Notes: generated by a model from the sequence alone, not told the origin. 64,000 bases of DNA from Scalesia atractyloides (GCA_947069175.1 CAMTDV010000013.1:57914610-57978609); one strand, 5' to 3'; positions 45,046-57,618 are shown, numbered from the stretch's first letter. A program made the numbers and translations.

Positions 45046-47163
45046 TGTGATATTTGTGCCTTTTCAATATTGCACAATTACAAACAATTTCGTATTCAAT
45101 GAAATCCTGTGTTTTATTTCCAAATATTTTTGTATTCAATAAAATCTTGTATTTTATTGATGAGAATGCAAAAATGTCAATCATTGCACAATTTCGATCA
45201 TTTTCGTGTTCGTTAAAGTGTTTACGCATTTTGCGAAACACGTAACCGTACAACCGAACAAACCGACATCCATGACATTTTCGGGCATAATCCAAGTTAT
45301 ACATGTCTTAACACCTTAATATAACCTAAATATTAGGTTATAGGGGTTAAAAATGGCAAACAAATAAAACTACAAGTCCAAGGGCAAAAATGTCAAAAAA
45401 ATAATAAATATTTTGGCTTCTTCACCAAGTTTGCCACCTATCTCTAATTTTTGACACCTAGCACTCACTTTACCACATTTAAATGGTGTTGACACATGTT
45501 AGGACACTAATCCACACTTGAGGACACTTGTCATCACCTCCTTAATCCTAAAATACTATAAATACCCCATGATTCTTCCATTTTTTCACACCACTTCAAA
45601 ACACTTCAAAGCAAAGTGTGGAGTTCTTCTTTCTATCCTTCTTGGAGCTTGTTTCCAGCGATTGGAAGCCTCCTATCTTGAGTTCCGAAAGTTTTCTTCA
45701 ACACGAGTAATTACTCTTCCTAGTTCTATCATTTTTTTAGCTATTCTGAGCTAAAAGTCGAATAGTTTAGCAACCTGAATGACTTTTGGTTCGACCATAT
45801 TTGGTCAGGTCAAAGGTCAATTGAACTTTGCAACGTGCATCGTAATCATGAAGGTTATAATCCCTAGCGATTTCACCTTCTGATTACCACGTTTACTAGT
45901 CGAAGTGACGAGTTAAAGTTTCGGTAAAGAAATGCACATGATGTGCATTTTACGACGAAACTATTTTCGGGTATCAAAACACCAAGTTTTGATACCAAAT
46001 CTGTTTTATAAACTAAGTTAGACATATTTTGACTGTCTAACTCGTCACTTCTAGTTTAGTGCTTATTTAGGGTCGTAAGTCGAGCGGTCTTGACCACCGC
46101 TTTGACTTTCGAATCTGACCCGTTTGGTCGATCTTAGGATCCAACCAAATACATATTTGTGACCATAGTTGTATAGGGAATAACCTACTGAGGTTATACC
46201 TTATGGTCACGTTGTTTGGTTAGTGTTATGATAAGTTACTTCTATGTTCTAAAAAAAATGACCAAAATGCACTTTTGCGCATAAATCCATTTTAAACACA
46301 TGTAACCAAATTTTTGACATAGAAACTGATGTTATAACTTTCAAACATGTTTGGGCATTTAAGACTTATCATAGGACATGTTTAACCATCCGATCATGCG
46401 TTTACGCTAATGACCAGTTAAAGTAGCATAAACTACCTTAACAAGTCATAATGGGTCAAAAGCACTTAGGATCCTTTCCAAATCAGAATGTTAAGTTTGT
46501 TAAACCATATCACATGAGTTCCAACACTCGTTTGGTTTATAAGACTTCATTCTATCCGATCTCCCGTTTGTAGTCCCGACATGCTAACATATTTATCTGA
46601 GACATTAGGACACGTTTGAGCTTTGTTTATTTCATTGATCAAGAACACTTTCGCAATCCAAAGTGATACATAGTCCCCTCTTTTACGCTTAAAATGTTTT
46701 GGGGTGATTCATATGTGCTAAACTATCTTTTCAAATATACATATTTACTACGCAAGGCTTATGTGAGTACTAGTTCCCCTCTTTTACGTTTTCTAAATGT
46801 TTTGGGGTGATTCATATGTGCCTATAATCATTTTAAAGATTTCAAAACAATATACATGGTTTATATATACAAAATGATTTCAAAGTGAGTACATAGTTTC
46901 CCTCTTTTACGTTTTGCAAATGTTTTGGGGTGACTCATATGTGCTAATCATTTTCAAGTTTTCAAAAACAATGTCTATGGTTTATATATGAAACAATACG
47001 ATTTCAATAATGTGAAAAACTTGTTGATGTGTTATCCATAACACGAATAACATTCGTTAGCTATGGCCTAGCCGACTAGTAGTATGTTATGGTACCATAG
47101 GACTGACAATCCCATTAGCGGACTGTTCATTGGATTTGGTGGAAGTTTGGGTAATGACAGAAA
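45046..47163 (+). mobile_element. G2 5' LTR, truncated (LTR B)
   Basis: It starts TGTGATATTTGT, aligned with TGTGACATTTGT of LTR C, and runs in parallel with LTR A. TATA box at 45557-45564. It stops at about 47163 (GACAGAAA), roughly 1 kb short of the LTR end. About ten unassigned bases follow, then C1b sequence. LTRs A and B share the triplicated unit that LTR C lacks. Confidence 0.87.
45557..45564 (+). promoter_or_regulatory. TATA box of LTR B
   Basis: TATAAATA in the same context as in LTRs A and C. Confidence 0.7.
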
Positions 47164-47174
47164 CTGTTTCTGAT

Positions 47175-48130
47175 TACACCTCCTTTGTTACCTTCCCGTA
47201 AAGGAATGCAGACTTCACATCCAACTGGTACACCTTGAAACCTTTCCATGATGCAAAGGTCAGGAAAATGCGGATACCTTCAAGACGTGCGACTGGGGCA
47301 TAGACCTCGTTCTAGTCTATCCCTTCTTGTTGATGGAAGCCTTGTACTATGAGCCGAGCTTTGTTGCGAACCACGATACCTCTATCGTCTCTTTTGCACT
47401 TGAACACCCATCGAGTATTAATCGTCTTGTGATTGTCAAGTAGATCAACAAGCTTCCAGACTCTAAGTTTCTGGAATTGCAACAATTCTTCTTGCATTTT
47501 ATCCACCCAACTTTCTTCCTTAAGAGCGTCTTTCCAGGATCCTGGTTCCACCTGAGCAACAAAACAACTGTGAGAAAATCTGGTTTGAAGTGGAGCAACT
47601 TTTGTATAAAAGCAACTAAGATCCTTATTGATCTGATATCGTATTTTCACTCCAGTTTGTAAGTCACCATTAGTGTTTTCTTGCGGATGGTAAGAGAGTG
47701 TTTTTGGCATCACTTCGCTTGGAACATCTACTTTACTTTGAAGACTTGTGACAACTTCATCAGCAACTTGTTCTGAGGGCGTAGCTTCATTTCTATTACT
47801 GGATTTTGCAGCTTGATTGTTCAGAAAGCTTTGAATCTGTTCTGATCCTTCATCAAAACAGGTTCCTCCATTGTCAAATGTAGGTTCTCGATCAGAGTCA
47901 GCATCAACTGGCTGATGGGAAGATGGTTCTACAGCATTCAAGTTTGGTTCATCTACTGGTTTTTGCTGAGTGTTGCTCGGACCTGCTTCAGAAGAGTTTG
48001 TGAAAGGTTGTGATGGGGAAATCACCAACGGTCTTGAAACTTGTTCCTGATTGGAGATTTGATGCTTTTGATATAGCATGACAAGTTTTTCCTCAGAAGG
48101 TACTTCTGGTAGGTCGAATGAGTTCCACAA
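47175..48130 (-). pseudogene. pol: C1b linker and start of reverse transcriptase
   Basis: A Ser/Gln/Pro-rich linker is followed by WVDKMQEELLQFQKL (near 47510), INTRWVFKCKRDDRG (near 47410) and KARLIVQGFHQQEGID; then, past a stop at about 47311, KVYQLDVKSAFLYGKV, where it is cut. The 272-codon frame from 48130 is uninterrupted. The polymerase active site is missing. Confidence 0.9.
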
Positions 48131-48244
48131 CCCGTCATAATTGAACAGCCAAGGATCACCAGGTTTCTACGTAGGCATTGTATATCTCTAGAAATCAACA
48201 TGTTGGGCTACAATAACCTGGTTTAGGCTCGGTAAGAAGACTCT

Positions 48245-48991
48245 CTATTGCGGACTAGCATATCCCACGAAATATCCTTCCAAGGATCTGGCCCCAAATT
48301 TACCATCCGAGTCTAGAACAGTACAAGGCGATCCAAATGGTTCCATATACGCTAGATTCGGCTTACGTTGGTTCAGTAGTTCAAAACATGTCTTGTTGTG
48401 AGACTTGACTATCAAAACACGGTTAAGGGTGTAACACGCATAAGCGAAGGCTTCGCTCCAGAAACTAATAGGAAGTTTTGAACCAGCGAGCATTGTTCTT
48501 GCTGTCTCAATCAGTGTGCGATTCTTACGTTCAGCTACTCCATTTTGTTGAGGGGTATAGGGGGCACTGAATTCTTGAAGAATACCCTTAGCATTGTAGA
48601 ATTCGAGCATTTTCCTGTTCTTAAACTCAGTACCATTATCGTTTCGGATTCTCTTGATTGGTAAGTGATATAGGTTTTCTAGCTTTCTAAAGAGGATCAT
48701 AAGATTTTCAAATGTTTCATCCTTACTCTCTTGAAAGAAAACCCACGAGAATCTTGAGTAATCATCTGTCAAGACTAGGCAGTATAGATCTCCAGAGATA
48801 CTTTTCACGTTTACTGGTCCAAAGAGATCCATATGAAGCCTTTCTAGTGGAAGCTTGATGGAGTTAAGCAGCTTACTCAGGTGTGATTTCTTGTGCTGCT
48901 CCCCCTTTTTGCAGCTAAGACAATCATCTGTCAAGTGAAAATTCTTGAGATTAACACCCTCCACTAAGTCATTATGCACCAAATAGTTCAT
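48245..48991 (-). pseudogene. pol: C1b integrase core, 249 codons, conserved triad
   Basis: Uninterrupted frame with CLSCKKGEQHKK, RLHMDLFGPV, LTDDYSRFSWVFF, RNDNGTEFKN and AERKN. The second Asp is residue 118 and the Glu residue 154, giving D-35-E. The usual Ser before the second Asp is Asn. It ends with GYFVGYASPQ, then a stop. The pre-integrase part upstream (48992-49118) is broken by stops. It is better kept than the C1 equivalent. Confidence 0.92.
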
Positions 48992-49118
48992 CTTTCTTAG
49001 GTGATTGTGCCCCGTCTTACGATGCTATAGAATTGACTCTTTCTTGGTAGCTTTTAACACAAAGCATTGAACCTTCTTCGAAGTAGTCGATGCGACGCTC
49101 ATGTCTAAGACATAGAGA

Positions 49119-49520
49119 TCATTTTCTAGTGGAGCGCGCATGATGATCCACTCCTCGGGAATTTTGAATTAGGCATTCCTTGTCACATATTTGCAAGATG
49201 CTTAGTAAGTTGTTCTCAAGCTCAGCGATATAGTTCACTTTGTCAAATGACACCACTCCGTTAGTGAGAATACCTTCACCCACGATCCTGCCTCCTTGTG
49301 TACCTACAAACCCAACATATCCTCCTCGGATAGCTTTCACATCGTACAATAACGCTAGCATCCCTGTCATCTGTAGAGAAGCTCTGCTGTCCATAATCCA
49401 CTTTGAAATAATTGACCTCGGGAGCCCTTGCACACATGTGAATAAGAAATTACTTAAACAGAGAAACCCAAGCCATTTTGGTCTTGGGTGGGTTTGGGAT
49501 ATCGCACTTTGACTCGGCAT
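49119..49520 (-). pseudogene. pol: C1b protease with altered catalytic motif
   Basis: WIMDSRASLQMTG in place of WIMDSGASRHMTG: the Gly of the Asp-Ser-Gly motif is Arg (49383-49385), and Arg-His became Leu-Gln. GGYVGFVGTQGGRIVGEG and KVNYIAELENNLLSILQ follow. The Gly is needed for the active-site loop in retropepsins, so this protease would be inactive even with an open frame. Confidence 0.88.
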
Positions 49521-49599
49521 TTTTCTTAACCTCTTTCTTCACCTCCACCCATTGTTCAACCTTTGATCCCTTTTTAGTTTTAGGTTTAGTTGGAACAGC

Positions 49600-52500
49600 G
49601 GTGGTGTTCACAACAACGGAAGATGATTAGTTCTTAACAACCTAGGTTTGTGCACTTGAAAAGGCTTTCTTTGAGTAGAACTTAGGATTCTTTTGTTCAT
49701 TTTTCTTTGATGATTCACCAACTTTAAAATTTGAAAAATTTACAGTGATTGGTTTCATATTTAAGTTAGACTCAGCCTTTTGATTCAATTTTTTTTGCAC
49801 AAACTCTGGACCTTTCTGTTCAACATCTTCTATGCATTTTCTAACTTCATGAGCAGGTTTTGTTTGGTTTACATCGTCGTGCAATGTGCCCAACTTCGTT
49901 TCCAACATAGGCTTCCGAAACTTGCTCATGGAGTTCTCTTTCTTGCTCAAATTCTTTGTTTGATTGTTTACCAATGATTTCATTTTCATTAACTGTGTCG
50001 ATAAACAAAGTTAATTTTCTTTGTAACATTTTGCTTTTGGATTTGTTGTTTTTCTTCTTTTCATACCCTATCCCATCCCTTTTGTACTCAGGATAATTTC
50101 TACCACTCGAATGTATGTTTCTATGAGACCTTTTTGTTTTGAGTAAAAAGCGACATCTTGCTTATCAAGATCAGAGGTGTTGACTTCGACCAGCTTAAAA
50201 AACTTGTCAACACGGTCTAAGTTAACATTCTGGATTGGAAATTCCACATCAGTGTATAGTTTATATGATCCTTTCAATTTGTAGACGACTACATTAGGAT
50301 CATTATTTAAACCATTCTCTGATGCTGAAATAAAGTTCTCGTGAAAGCTTTTCTCACTTCCAGAAAGTGAACTTGACTCAGACTTCTCATTGCTTGACTC
50401 CGCACTTTCATAAACTGTGCTGTCAGACTCATTTCGAAAATATTTTCAACCACTTTGGTTACCACATCAGATTCGCAATCTTTTTCTGTCTTGGTATAAG
50501 TTACATCGATGTTTTCAAGCAGCTCGTTACTCTTTTAGTAAACAAATTTAAGTTTAGCGCCTTTTCCACCCCATATGGCTTTTTCTTTGCATAGCCATTC
50601 CACATGGGTTGTGGAACACGATCGTAATCTTTATCTCGGTTATTAACAACTTTCTTACCTTGTTTAACCTTGATTTTCGGAAGAATGTGATCAATGACAT
50701 ATGAACTGCTAGAGTAACTTAGTAACAATTTGTTAACTCGTTCAGGTTCAATTTTCATTTTCTCCAGTTCACCTATCAGCTCAGCAATCATATTTATATG
50801 CATGTTTATGGCCATTTGTTTGTCTATAACAGTTGCTTTGAGCATAGAAAGTGTATTGTCATCTTCTTTTATTGCTTTCTCATATTTTCGAATTGTTTTG
50901 CTTAATTTGTCATATGCTTCTTTTGTTGTGATATTATCATATGACAAATGATCTGCATGTGTTTTGAGGTCTTTATATTTCTCGTCTTTTTCAACACACT
51001 CCTTGCATGGCAATTTGCTTTTTATGCATGGAGTTTTTCCAATTCGACATTATGAGTATCTTCATTCTTTTTCACAGTTTCACTTACCGATTTATTTACC
51101 AATTCAGCACTTTCTACCTGGGCTTGCTCAAATACTACCTCGCTCAAATTTGCCATTAAAGCTCTGTCAGCAATATCAGTCAGAGTTTTGACAGTCGTCT
51201 CCTTGCTTACATCAATCAATACGACAACTTCTAACTTTGGTTCTTCCTCACATGTTGGTTGATAGCTTGAATTGAAATATCCTGCAAACTTTTTAAGAAT
51301 ATCAGTTACTGTTTAGAAGTTCTTCTTCCTTGGATGAAGTTCCATAAAATTATTCGGGTGCCTCATCAAAGGATGCCTCTACATATTCTTCAGTATGTTC
51401 AGGTTATTCAATAATTTCAGCTACCAATGCTAGACTTTCACTCTTTGTGATGTACTTGTTCCAATTAAAACCTTTGTCTTCTTGAGTGACAACGAGTGCT
51501 TTATCTTTTTAATTTGACGGATCATCTTCAATCTGTACCATTCTAGTTTGAGGTTAAGGTCATGATATATGGCCTTTTTGTAGTAATCATCAGCAAAAGG
51601 GTTCTGATTGCCCTTGACCTCTCGATTTGGACATTCTCTTTTGAAATGCCCCTTCTCACGGCATTTGAAGCACGTAACCTTGGACTTATCAAAGCCTAGT
51701 TTGCCATCAAGTCCTCCCAAATTATCTCTTCCAGTAATTTCCATAAAGCGTTGAGCTCTTCGGACAATGGAAGCCATACACCACTTGATATCAATCATTC
51801 CATTTCAACCGGATCAATTTGATCGTAGTCTTCTTTTGTCATCTCTGGATTCCCAATTCTTCCAGCTACCAAACTGTTTACGATTCCAGTACTGAGGCAA
51901 GTAGGGCCATGTGTGCTTTGCGGTATTTTCATCAAAGTCTTGGGAACTCTGGAGATTTACTATGATATTGCATTATAGGATTCGTTGATTGGGATTAGAT
52001 TGATTGTGTTGGCTGTTCTGTGGATTGCTTGAGTTTTGGGATGATTGTGGTCCTTGAGGCGTATTTGGATTGAAGGAAGCAAAAGATTGAAATCCACAGG
52101 TTTGTCTTGAATGTGGACTTGGTGTGTTGTTGGCACTGAAGGCGGTTTGAATCTTGGGACTCTGTATGTTTGCGGCAGGACTACCCTTGTAGTATAGATT
52201 CACATCCTGGTGTATCTATGCGCCTTTGCTTTTCGCCATCTTCTACATCTCCAGCTATGCCCTTCTAATCTTTCGATGAATCTAGGAAATGAGAAATTAC
52301 CATACTCAGTGTCATTCTTTAGAATACTCAAATAAGTGGACCATTCTCCTTCAGGTAGAGAATCTGCAAGTTTATCGATCAATTCTTCATTTGTTTTCAC
52401 AATTCCCATACGCTTCATCTGTACCACTAGGTGACAGTACCTTCCAATCAATTGTTTCACTGTCTCTCCCTTGATAAGAGTAAAAATATTGAATTCTTTA

Positions 52501-52940
52501 CTCAGTAGCACTCTCTTTCCTTTTCGCAGTTGCGAACTTCCTTGGAATTTTAAACGTAAGGCATTCCATAAAGACTGAGCATCGTCATCGTGCTGTATTA
52601 GTGCCAAGATATCTTCTTTTATGGCTTGCTGCAAAATATTCATCATCTTCTTTTCATTAATGAATTTTTCTCTTTCAAGCACTGAGAATTGTGCTAGCGT
52701 TTTCTCAAGACCAGTTTCTCCAACAGGAGCCTGATATTTAGACTCAATCGCAAACCAGCAAGTGAAGTGGTTAGCTTGAACCCAGTTCATGAACCTTTCG
52801 CTCCAGCTATCGTAATCTTCTAGATTCATAAGCTTTGGAGGCTTCGTCATTGTTTCCATTTCATTCTCGAGATTCATATTTTGTGTGACGGTAATAGTAA
52901 CAGCTGAAGCAGCAAACACGTTAAAAGATTTTTCTTCCAT
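49600..52940 (-). pseudogene. gag: C1b gag with one intact and one ruined zinc knuckle
   Basis: The start is ATG 52940-52938 (MEEKSFNVFAASAV). The first 246 codons are open and include SWSERFMNWVQANH and ETVKQLIGRYCHLVVQMKRMG. The knuckle CFKCREKGHFKREC is at 51631-51672. A coiled-coil-like region with MPCKECVEKDEKYK starts near 51013. At the place of the second knuckle C1b reads YVGNEVGHIARRC (about 49870-49920), so both leading Cys are gone. Breaks near 52200, 51970, 51310, 50500 and 50060. Confidence 0.87.
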
Positions 52941-53524
52941 TACATCTGCAATTTTTCAGAGAAAAAACTTTCGAAACTGATTAGATGTAATTTGACAAGA
53001 ACATGATAGTTAAGAAAACTCTTTAGAATGTCCCTCATACGAGTGAACTAAGACTCGTGCGAGTCAGGTACCTCGTGCGAGCAAGGCCTCGTGCGAGGAG
53101 ACAAAAACAGTTTTTTTAGAAATTTACTCATGCGAGTGACTCTTCGTGCGGATCACTATTCATAGGAGTGATTGTTTTAGAAATTAAACTTTTTAGGAAA
53201 AATTGTTTTCTTGCAAGTGACTGGTCGTACGAGTGGCTATTCGTATGAATGGCTATTCGTACGAGTTGTCCTTCTGCTCAGGTCATCAAAAGGATGTTTT
53301 CTACAATTTTCGTCATGATTTTGATTGATTTTAGATCTGTAAGTTTCAGGGGTTTGTTAATGTTGATTTTAACGTGTTATACTAAAATCCTAGTCCAATT
53401 CGTCCATGAAATTCTCTAGATCTTAAGTATGTATGAAGAAAGAGTAGAAATAGAAATCTTCAATGGTAGAATCTTGATTTTCAAATGCTGAAACTTGTTT
53501 TTTATCCTCAAGTCAGGCCTCAAG
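52941..53524 (-). other. C1b 5' leader
   Basis: Untranslated. Palindrome-like CGTACGAG/CGTGCGAG motifs cluster at about 53035-53275, next to gag, as in C1. The part near the primer site is AT-rich. No gene. Confidence 0.75.
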
Positions 53525-53536
53525 GCTCTGATACCA
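53525..53536 (-). promoter_or_regulatory. C1b primer binding site
   Basis: On the minus strand TGGTATCAGAGC, two bases from the LTR. Confidence 0.92.
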
Positions 53537-53538
53537 CT

Positions 53539-53918
53539 TGTGGAAGGGGATCGGCTCTCCTCCCTGAGCATCAGACCGACTTGACTCAACTAACAGAGGC
53601 GCAATTCATTGTTAGAGAGTTTGACAAACGAACAATAGAGTATACTGCTTAAACATCATTACTTCTTCTATTAATAAACGTGGAAAGTTACAGACATGTA
53701 AACAGACGGACAGGGCTCACCTCAGTCACACCAACAGCTATTGACACAACACCCAAGCTCCACTATATATAGGCCAACATGGCTCGCACAAGGAGTGGGA
53801 GAGCTGACTCGTACGAGCCATCTAAAAAGACCTACCAAACTTAACTTTTGACAAATATAAGCCGTATTTACACGACTGACATATCCTAGACGTAGCCAAT
53901 AGACATTGTGCACCAACA
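53539..53918 (-). mobile_element. C1b 5' LTR
   Basis: 380 bp, TGTTGGTGC to CTTCCACA in element orientation, with TG/CA ends. It is about 80 bp shorter than the C1 LTR. A TATATATA stretch at 53764-53771 sits where C1 has TATAAATA. Confidence 0.9.
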
Positions 53919-54359
53919 AACCTTTTGACAGCTAGAAGCTGTCATAAGAGTTATGCGGATCAGCGACGCAAGCCCTTGGAATTCCAAGTTGGTGATCACG
54001 TCCTTCTCAAGGTATCCCCTTGGAAAGGTGTGATTAGATTTGGAAAGAAAGGAAAACTTGCACCTCGATATATGGGACCATTTAAGATCGTTGAGAGGAT
54101 CGGAAAGGTGGCCTACAAACTTGAGCTACCTCCTGAGCTTGGGAATGTTCATCCAACTTTCCACGTGTCTAATTTGAAAAATTGTTTGGCTGATGAAAAC
54201 CTCCACATCCCTCTTGATGAAATTCGCATTAATAACAAAATGCACTTTGTCGAGAAACCTGTGGATATATTGGACCGTGAAGTTAAGAAACTCAAACACA
54301 AACGCATACCGATTGTTAAAGTTCGTTGGGAGTACAAACGTGGCCCAGAGTTTACCTAG
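53919..54359 (+). pseudogene. pol: G2 integrase C-terminus with chromodomain-like tail
   Basis: An open stretch of 144 codons from 53925 (not a true start) carries KPLEFQVGDHVLLKVSPW, GVIRFGKKGKLAPRY, FHVSNLKNCLA, VDILDREVKKLK and IPIVKVRWEYKRGPEFT, then TAG at 54357-54359 at the position of the conserved Trp. Sequence after the stop still resembles the family end (DQMKAKY). Better preserved than in G1, which shares the stop. Confidence 0.9.
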
Positions 54360-54442
54360 GAACGAGATGATCAAATGAAGGCGAAATACCAATATCTTTT
54401 CTCACAAGTTTCCTCTAATTAAATTTCGGGACGAAATTTCCT

Positions 54443-54456
54443 AAAGTAGGGGAGAC
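54443..54456 (+). promoter_or_regulatory. G2 polypurine tract
   Basis: AAAGTAGGGGAGAC directly before the TGTGACA start of LTR C. Confidence 0.8.
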
Positions 54457-54982
54457 TGTGACATTTGTACATTTTTAATATTGAACAATTCCGGAACATT
54501 TTCGTATTTAATAAAATCTTGTGTATTATTTGCGAGAATGTATATTTATCAATCATTATAAAATCCCGGACATTTTTATTCAATAAAATCTTGCATTTTA
54601 TTGGTAAGAATGCAAAAATGTCAATCATTGCACAAATTCGGTCATTTTCGTGTTCGATAAACTTTTATACTTTACTTATGAATACAATCGAACGAACCGA
54701 CATCCATGACATTTCCAGAAAAAATCCAAGTTACACATGTCTTAACGCCTTTATATAACCTAAATTTTATGTTAAGAGGGGTTAAAAATGAAAAAACGCG
54801 ACAATACAAGTCTAGGGGCCAAAATTGTCAAAAAAGTTTGCTTCATCACCAAGTTTGGCCACCTATTTCCAATTTTTGACACCTTGCACTCATTTTGCCA
54901 CACTTAATTTGGTGTTAGCATATGTTAGGACACTAATCCACACTTATTAACACTTGTCATGACCTTCTTGATCCTAAAACAC

Positions 54983-54990
54983 TATAAATA
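54983..54990 (+). promoter_or_regulatory. TATA box of LTR C
   Basis: TATAAATA about 526 bases into the LTR, followed by CCCTTTGATTC as in A and B. Confidence 0.7.
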
Positions 54991-56228
54991 CCCTTTGATT
55001 CATCCATTTTTTCCACACCATTTCAAAACACTTCAAAGCAAAGTGTGAAGTTCTTCTTTCTATCCTTCTTGGAGCTTGTTTTCAGCCTTTGGAAGCTACC
55101 TTTCTTGAGTTCTGAAAGTGTTCTTCAACACAAGTAAGTACTCTTCCTAGTTCTTTCATTATTTTAGTTATTTTGAACCAAAAGTCAAACAGTTTGGCTT
55201 CCTGTTTGTCTTTCGGTTTTGACCATTTTGATCAAGTCAAAGTTCAAATTGAACTTTGCAACGTGATCGTAATCACGAAGGTTAATCCCTTGCAATTACA
55301 CCTTCTGATTACCACGTTTAGTAGGCGAGATGATGAGTCAAAGTTTTACGAGTTAAAAGTAAAAAAAATGTATAAAAATGCATTTTACGACGAAAACGTT
55401 TTTGGGTATTAAAACTTAAGGTTTTGACACCAAATTAGTTTTATAACATTATTAGACATGTTCAAACATGTCTAACTCGTCATTTCTAGTTTAGTGCTTA
55501 TTTCTTAGTCGTATGTAGAGCGCTTTTACTACTGCTTTGACTTTCGAATCTGACCCGTTTGGTCAATCTTAGGATTCAACCAAGCGCATTTTTATGACCA
55601 TAGTAATTTAGAGAATAACCCTCTGAGGTTATACCTTATAGTCATATAGTTTAGTTAGTTATATGATGAGTCAATTTTATGTATTTTTAAAATGCCGACA
55701 ACACCCTTTTGGCGCATAAATTGGTTTTAAACATGTAAGACCATAGTTTTGACATCTAAACTGATATTATAACATAATCAAACTTGTTTTGATATATAAG
55801 ACTCATTATAGGACTTATTTAACCATCCAAACCATAGTTACACTTGCGGCCCGTTAAAGTGGCGTAAACCATTTTAACAAGTCGTAACGGGTCAAAGCAC
55901 TTAGAAACTCTTCTAAATCATAATGTAAGGTATTATAAACCATATCATACGAGTCCAACACTCGTTTAGTTTATAAGACCTCATTCTATCTAATCCTCGG
56001 ATTAAAGTCTCGACACAATAACATAGTATTCTGATACATTAGGACACACTTGAACTCTTCAATCCTTGAGCTTTTTTTGATCATTAGAACAAGACGTTTA
56101 CGCAATCCCAAGTGAGTACATAGCCCCCTCTTTTACGTTTTCAAATTTTTTGGGGTGATTCGTATGTGCCTATCACTACTTTCTTGTTTTCATGACATTA
56201 TACATGTTTTGCTTATCTAGTACATATA

Positions 56229-56430
56229 GTACATGATTTCAAAGACATTTTGCTTCATATGTTGACTTAGCATACCTAGTACATGATTTCAAAGACATTT
56301 TTCTTCGTATGTTGACTTAGCATACCTAGTACATGATTTCAAAGACATTTTTTCTTCGTATGTTGACTTAGCATACCTAGTACATGATTTCAAAGACATT
56401 TTTGCTTGGTATATTGACTTAGTATGCCAA
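56229..56430 (+). repeat. 50-51 bp minisatellite in LTR C, four units
   Basis: Units start GTACATGATTTCAAAGACAT at 56229, 56279, 56329 and 56380. The last is the most diverged. LTRs A and B lack it. Confidence 0.9.
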
Positions 56431-56784
56431 GTACATAATTCAAAACATATTCATGACATGCTTACATTGTTCAAGCCATATATGTTCGTTGAATATACCA
56501 TGATACATTCACTAACATTGATCATGCCGGCCGGTAGTATGTAATGGTACCATAGGATTGACAATCCCGTTCCCACTTCCTGGGTTTGTTTGGAAGTGAC
56601 TTTAGGGAATGACAGAATCCGAAGAACTTTTGATAAACCTTTGTCTTTATAAGGGTTTATCTGACAGTCAACAAGGCTTGAATGTATTCGCCAACAATCC
56701 ATATATGTGTCTACACAATAAAAGCAATTGATTTATAAGACAGGAGTTTTTGTTTAAACAAGATCTTTGTTTATTCAAAACACC

Positions 56785-57000
56785 TGTTTTATACAAGACA
56801 TTTTGACAAGACAGACATTTTGGTTATTTTATACAAGACATTTATTTTATGGTTTAAACAAGACTTTTGTTAGCCATACAAGACATTCGTTTATACATAG
56901 ACATTTGTTTATACATAGACATTTGTTTATAAAATACATTTGGTTTATACATGGCATTGGTTTGTACATGACATTGGTTTAAACCAAGACATCTCAATTG
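56785..57000 (+). repeat. Short-period repeats in LTR C
   Basis: Irregular 15-20 bp units such as TATACAAGACATTT and TTTATACATAGACATTTG. Degenerate, no coding content. Confidence 0.7.
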
Positions 57001-57618
57001 TTGGCTCATGGTAAGTGATTTAAATGACGAGACGTGTGTAATATGATAAAAGCATGGTGGATACGCCGCTGGTACTTCCTATATATAAGTGCTTTCATTA
57101 TATTACATAACGTAGCGTTATCTAAACCACTCCAAATAAAATACAAGACATGACATATTTTATACAAGGCACGAGTTATTTTGGTTATGAAGTTAACCAT
57201 GCATCATTTTTTTAAATCATTTGATTTTCATATGATTTCATAAAAGAAACATTTTTCTAAAGGATCATGGCTACTTTTGTAATAGTTGAACATTTCTTTT
57301 AACTTTCAAAGCCATGAATCTTCATCACAAAACATATGTTACTCACAGGCATTTTTATGCTGACGTTTTATTTATATGTTTCAGGAACTAATGTTTGACT
57401 TTGAGCATGCTTCACATAGGACGGACTTGGGCCTTGGTGACTTTAAAATTTGCAAGACAATTGTTATGTTTTTTATTTCATTCTCCCAAGACAATGTAAA
57501 CAATTAAATCCAATAATACAAAACTTTATGTACCATGTGTTGTGAAACAATAGTTTTGTGACATGACTCCCTGACGTTTCCATCGCGGTTTGTTGTTTTA
57601 CATGGTCGGGGTGTTACA

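Larger units (their letters stand above)
47175..53918 (-). mobile_element. C1b: truncated relative of C1 inserted in G2 integrase
   Basis: Read on the minus strand from its 5' LTR (53539-53918): primer site, leader, gag, protease, integrase and the first part of RT, ending abruptly at about 47175 in the FLYGKV region. Gene order and motifs match C1 closely. The right end sits inside the G2 integrase C-terminus, which resumes at 53919. The left end adjoins LTR B, so one deletion removed the rest of C1b together with G2 gag-pol and the LTR B end. Confidence 0.9.
54457..57618 (+). mobile_element. G2 3' LTR, full length (LTR C)
   Basis: 3162 bp from TGTGACATTT to GGGTGTTACA. It is the only full copy of this LTR in the window and defines how much A and B have lost. 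TATA box at 54983-54990. It contains a 50 bp minisatellite (56229-56430) and short ACAAGACATT-type repeats (56785-57000). Frames inside the repeats are products of the repetition. No target duplication matches the left edge of LTR B. Confidence 0.9.

Noticed and set aside
56229..56430. Regular 50 bp repeats resembling a CRISPR-like or satellite array
   Set aside because: Units are contiguous without spacers, only four copies, and lie inside a plant retrotransposon LTR. It is a minisatellite.
56767..56982. Repetitive 71-codon frame rich in Phe-Ile-His-Arg
   Set aside because: It simply translates the ACAAGACATTT-type repeats of LTR C; no homologous frame in LTRs A or B.
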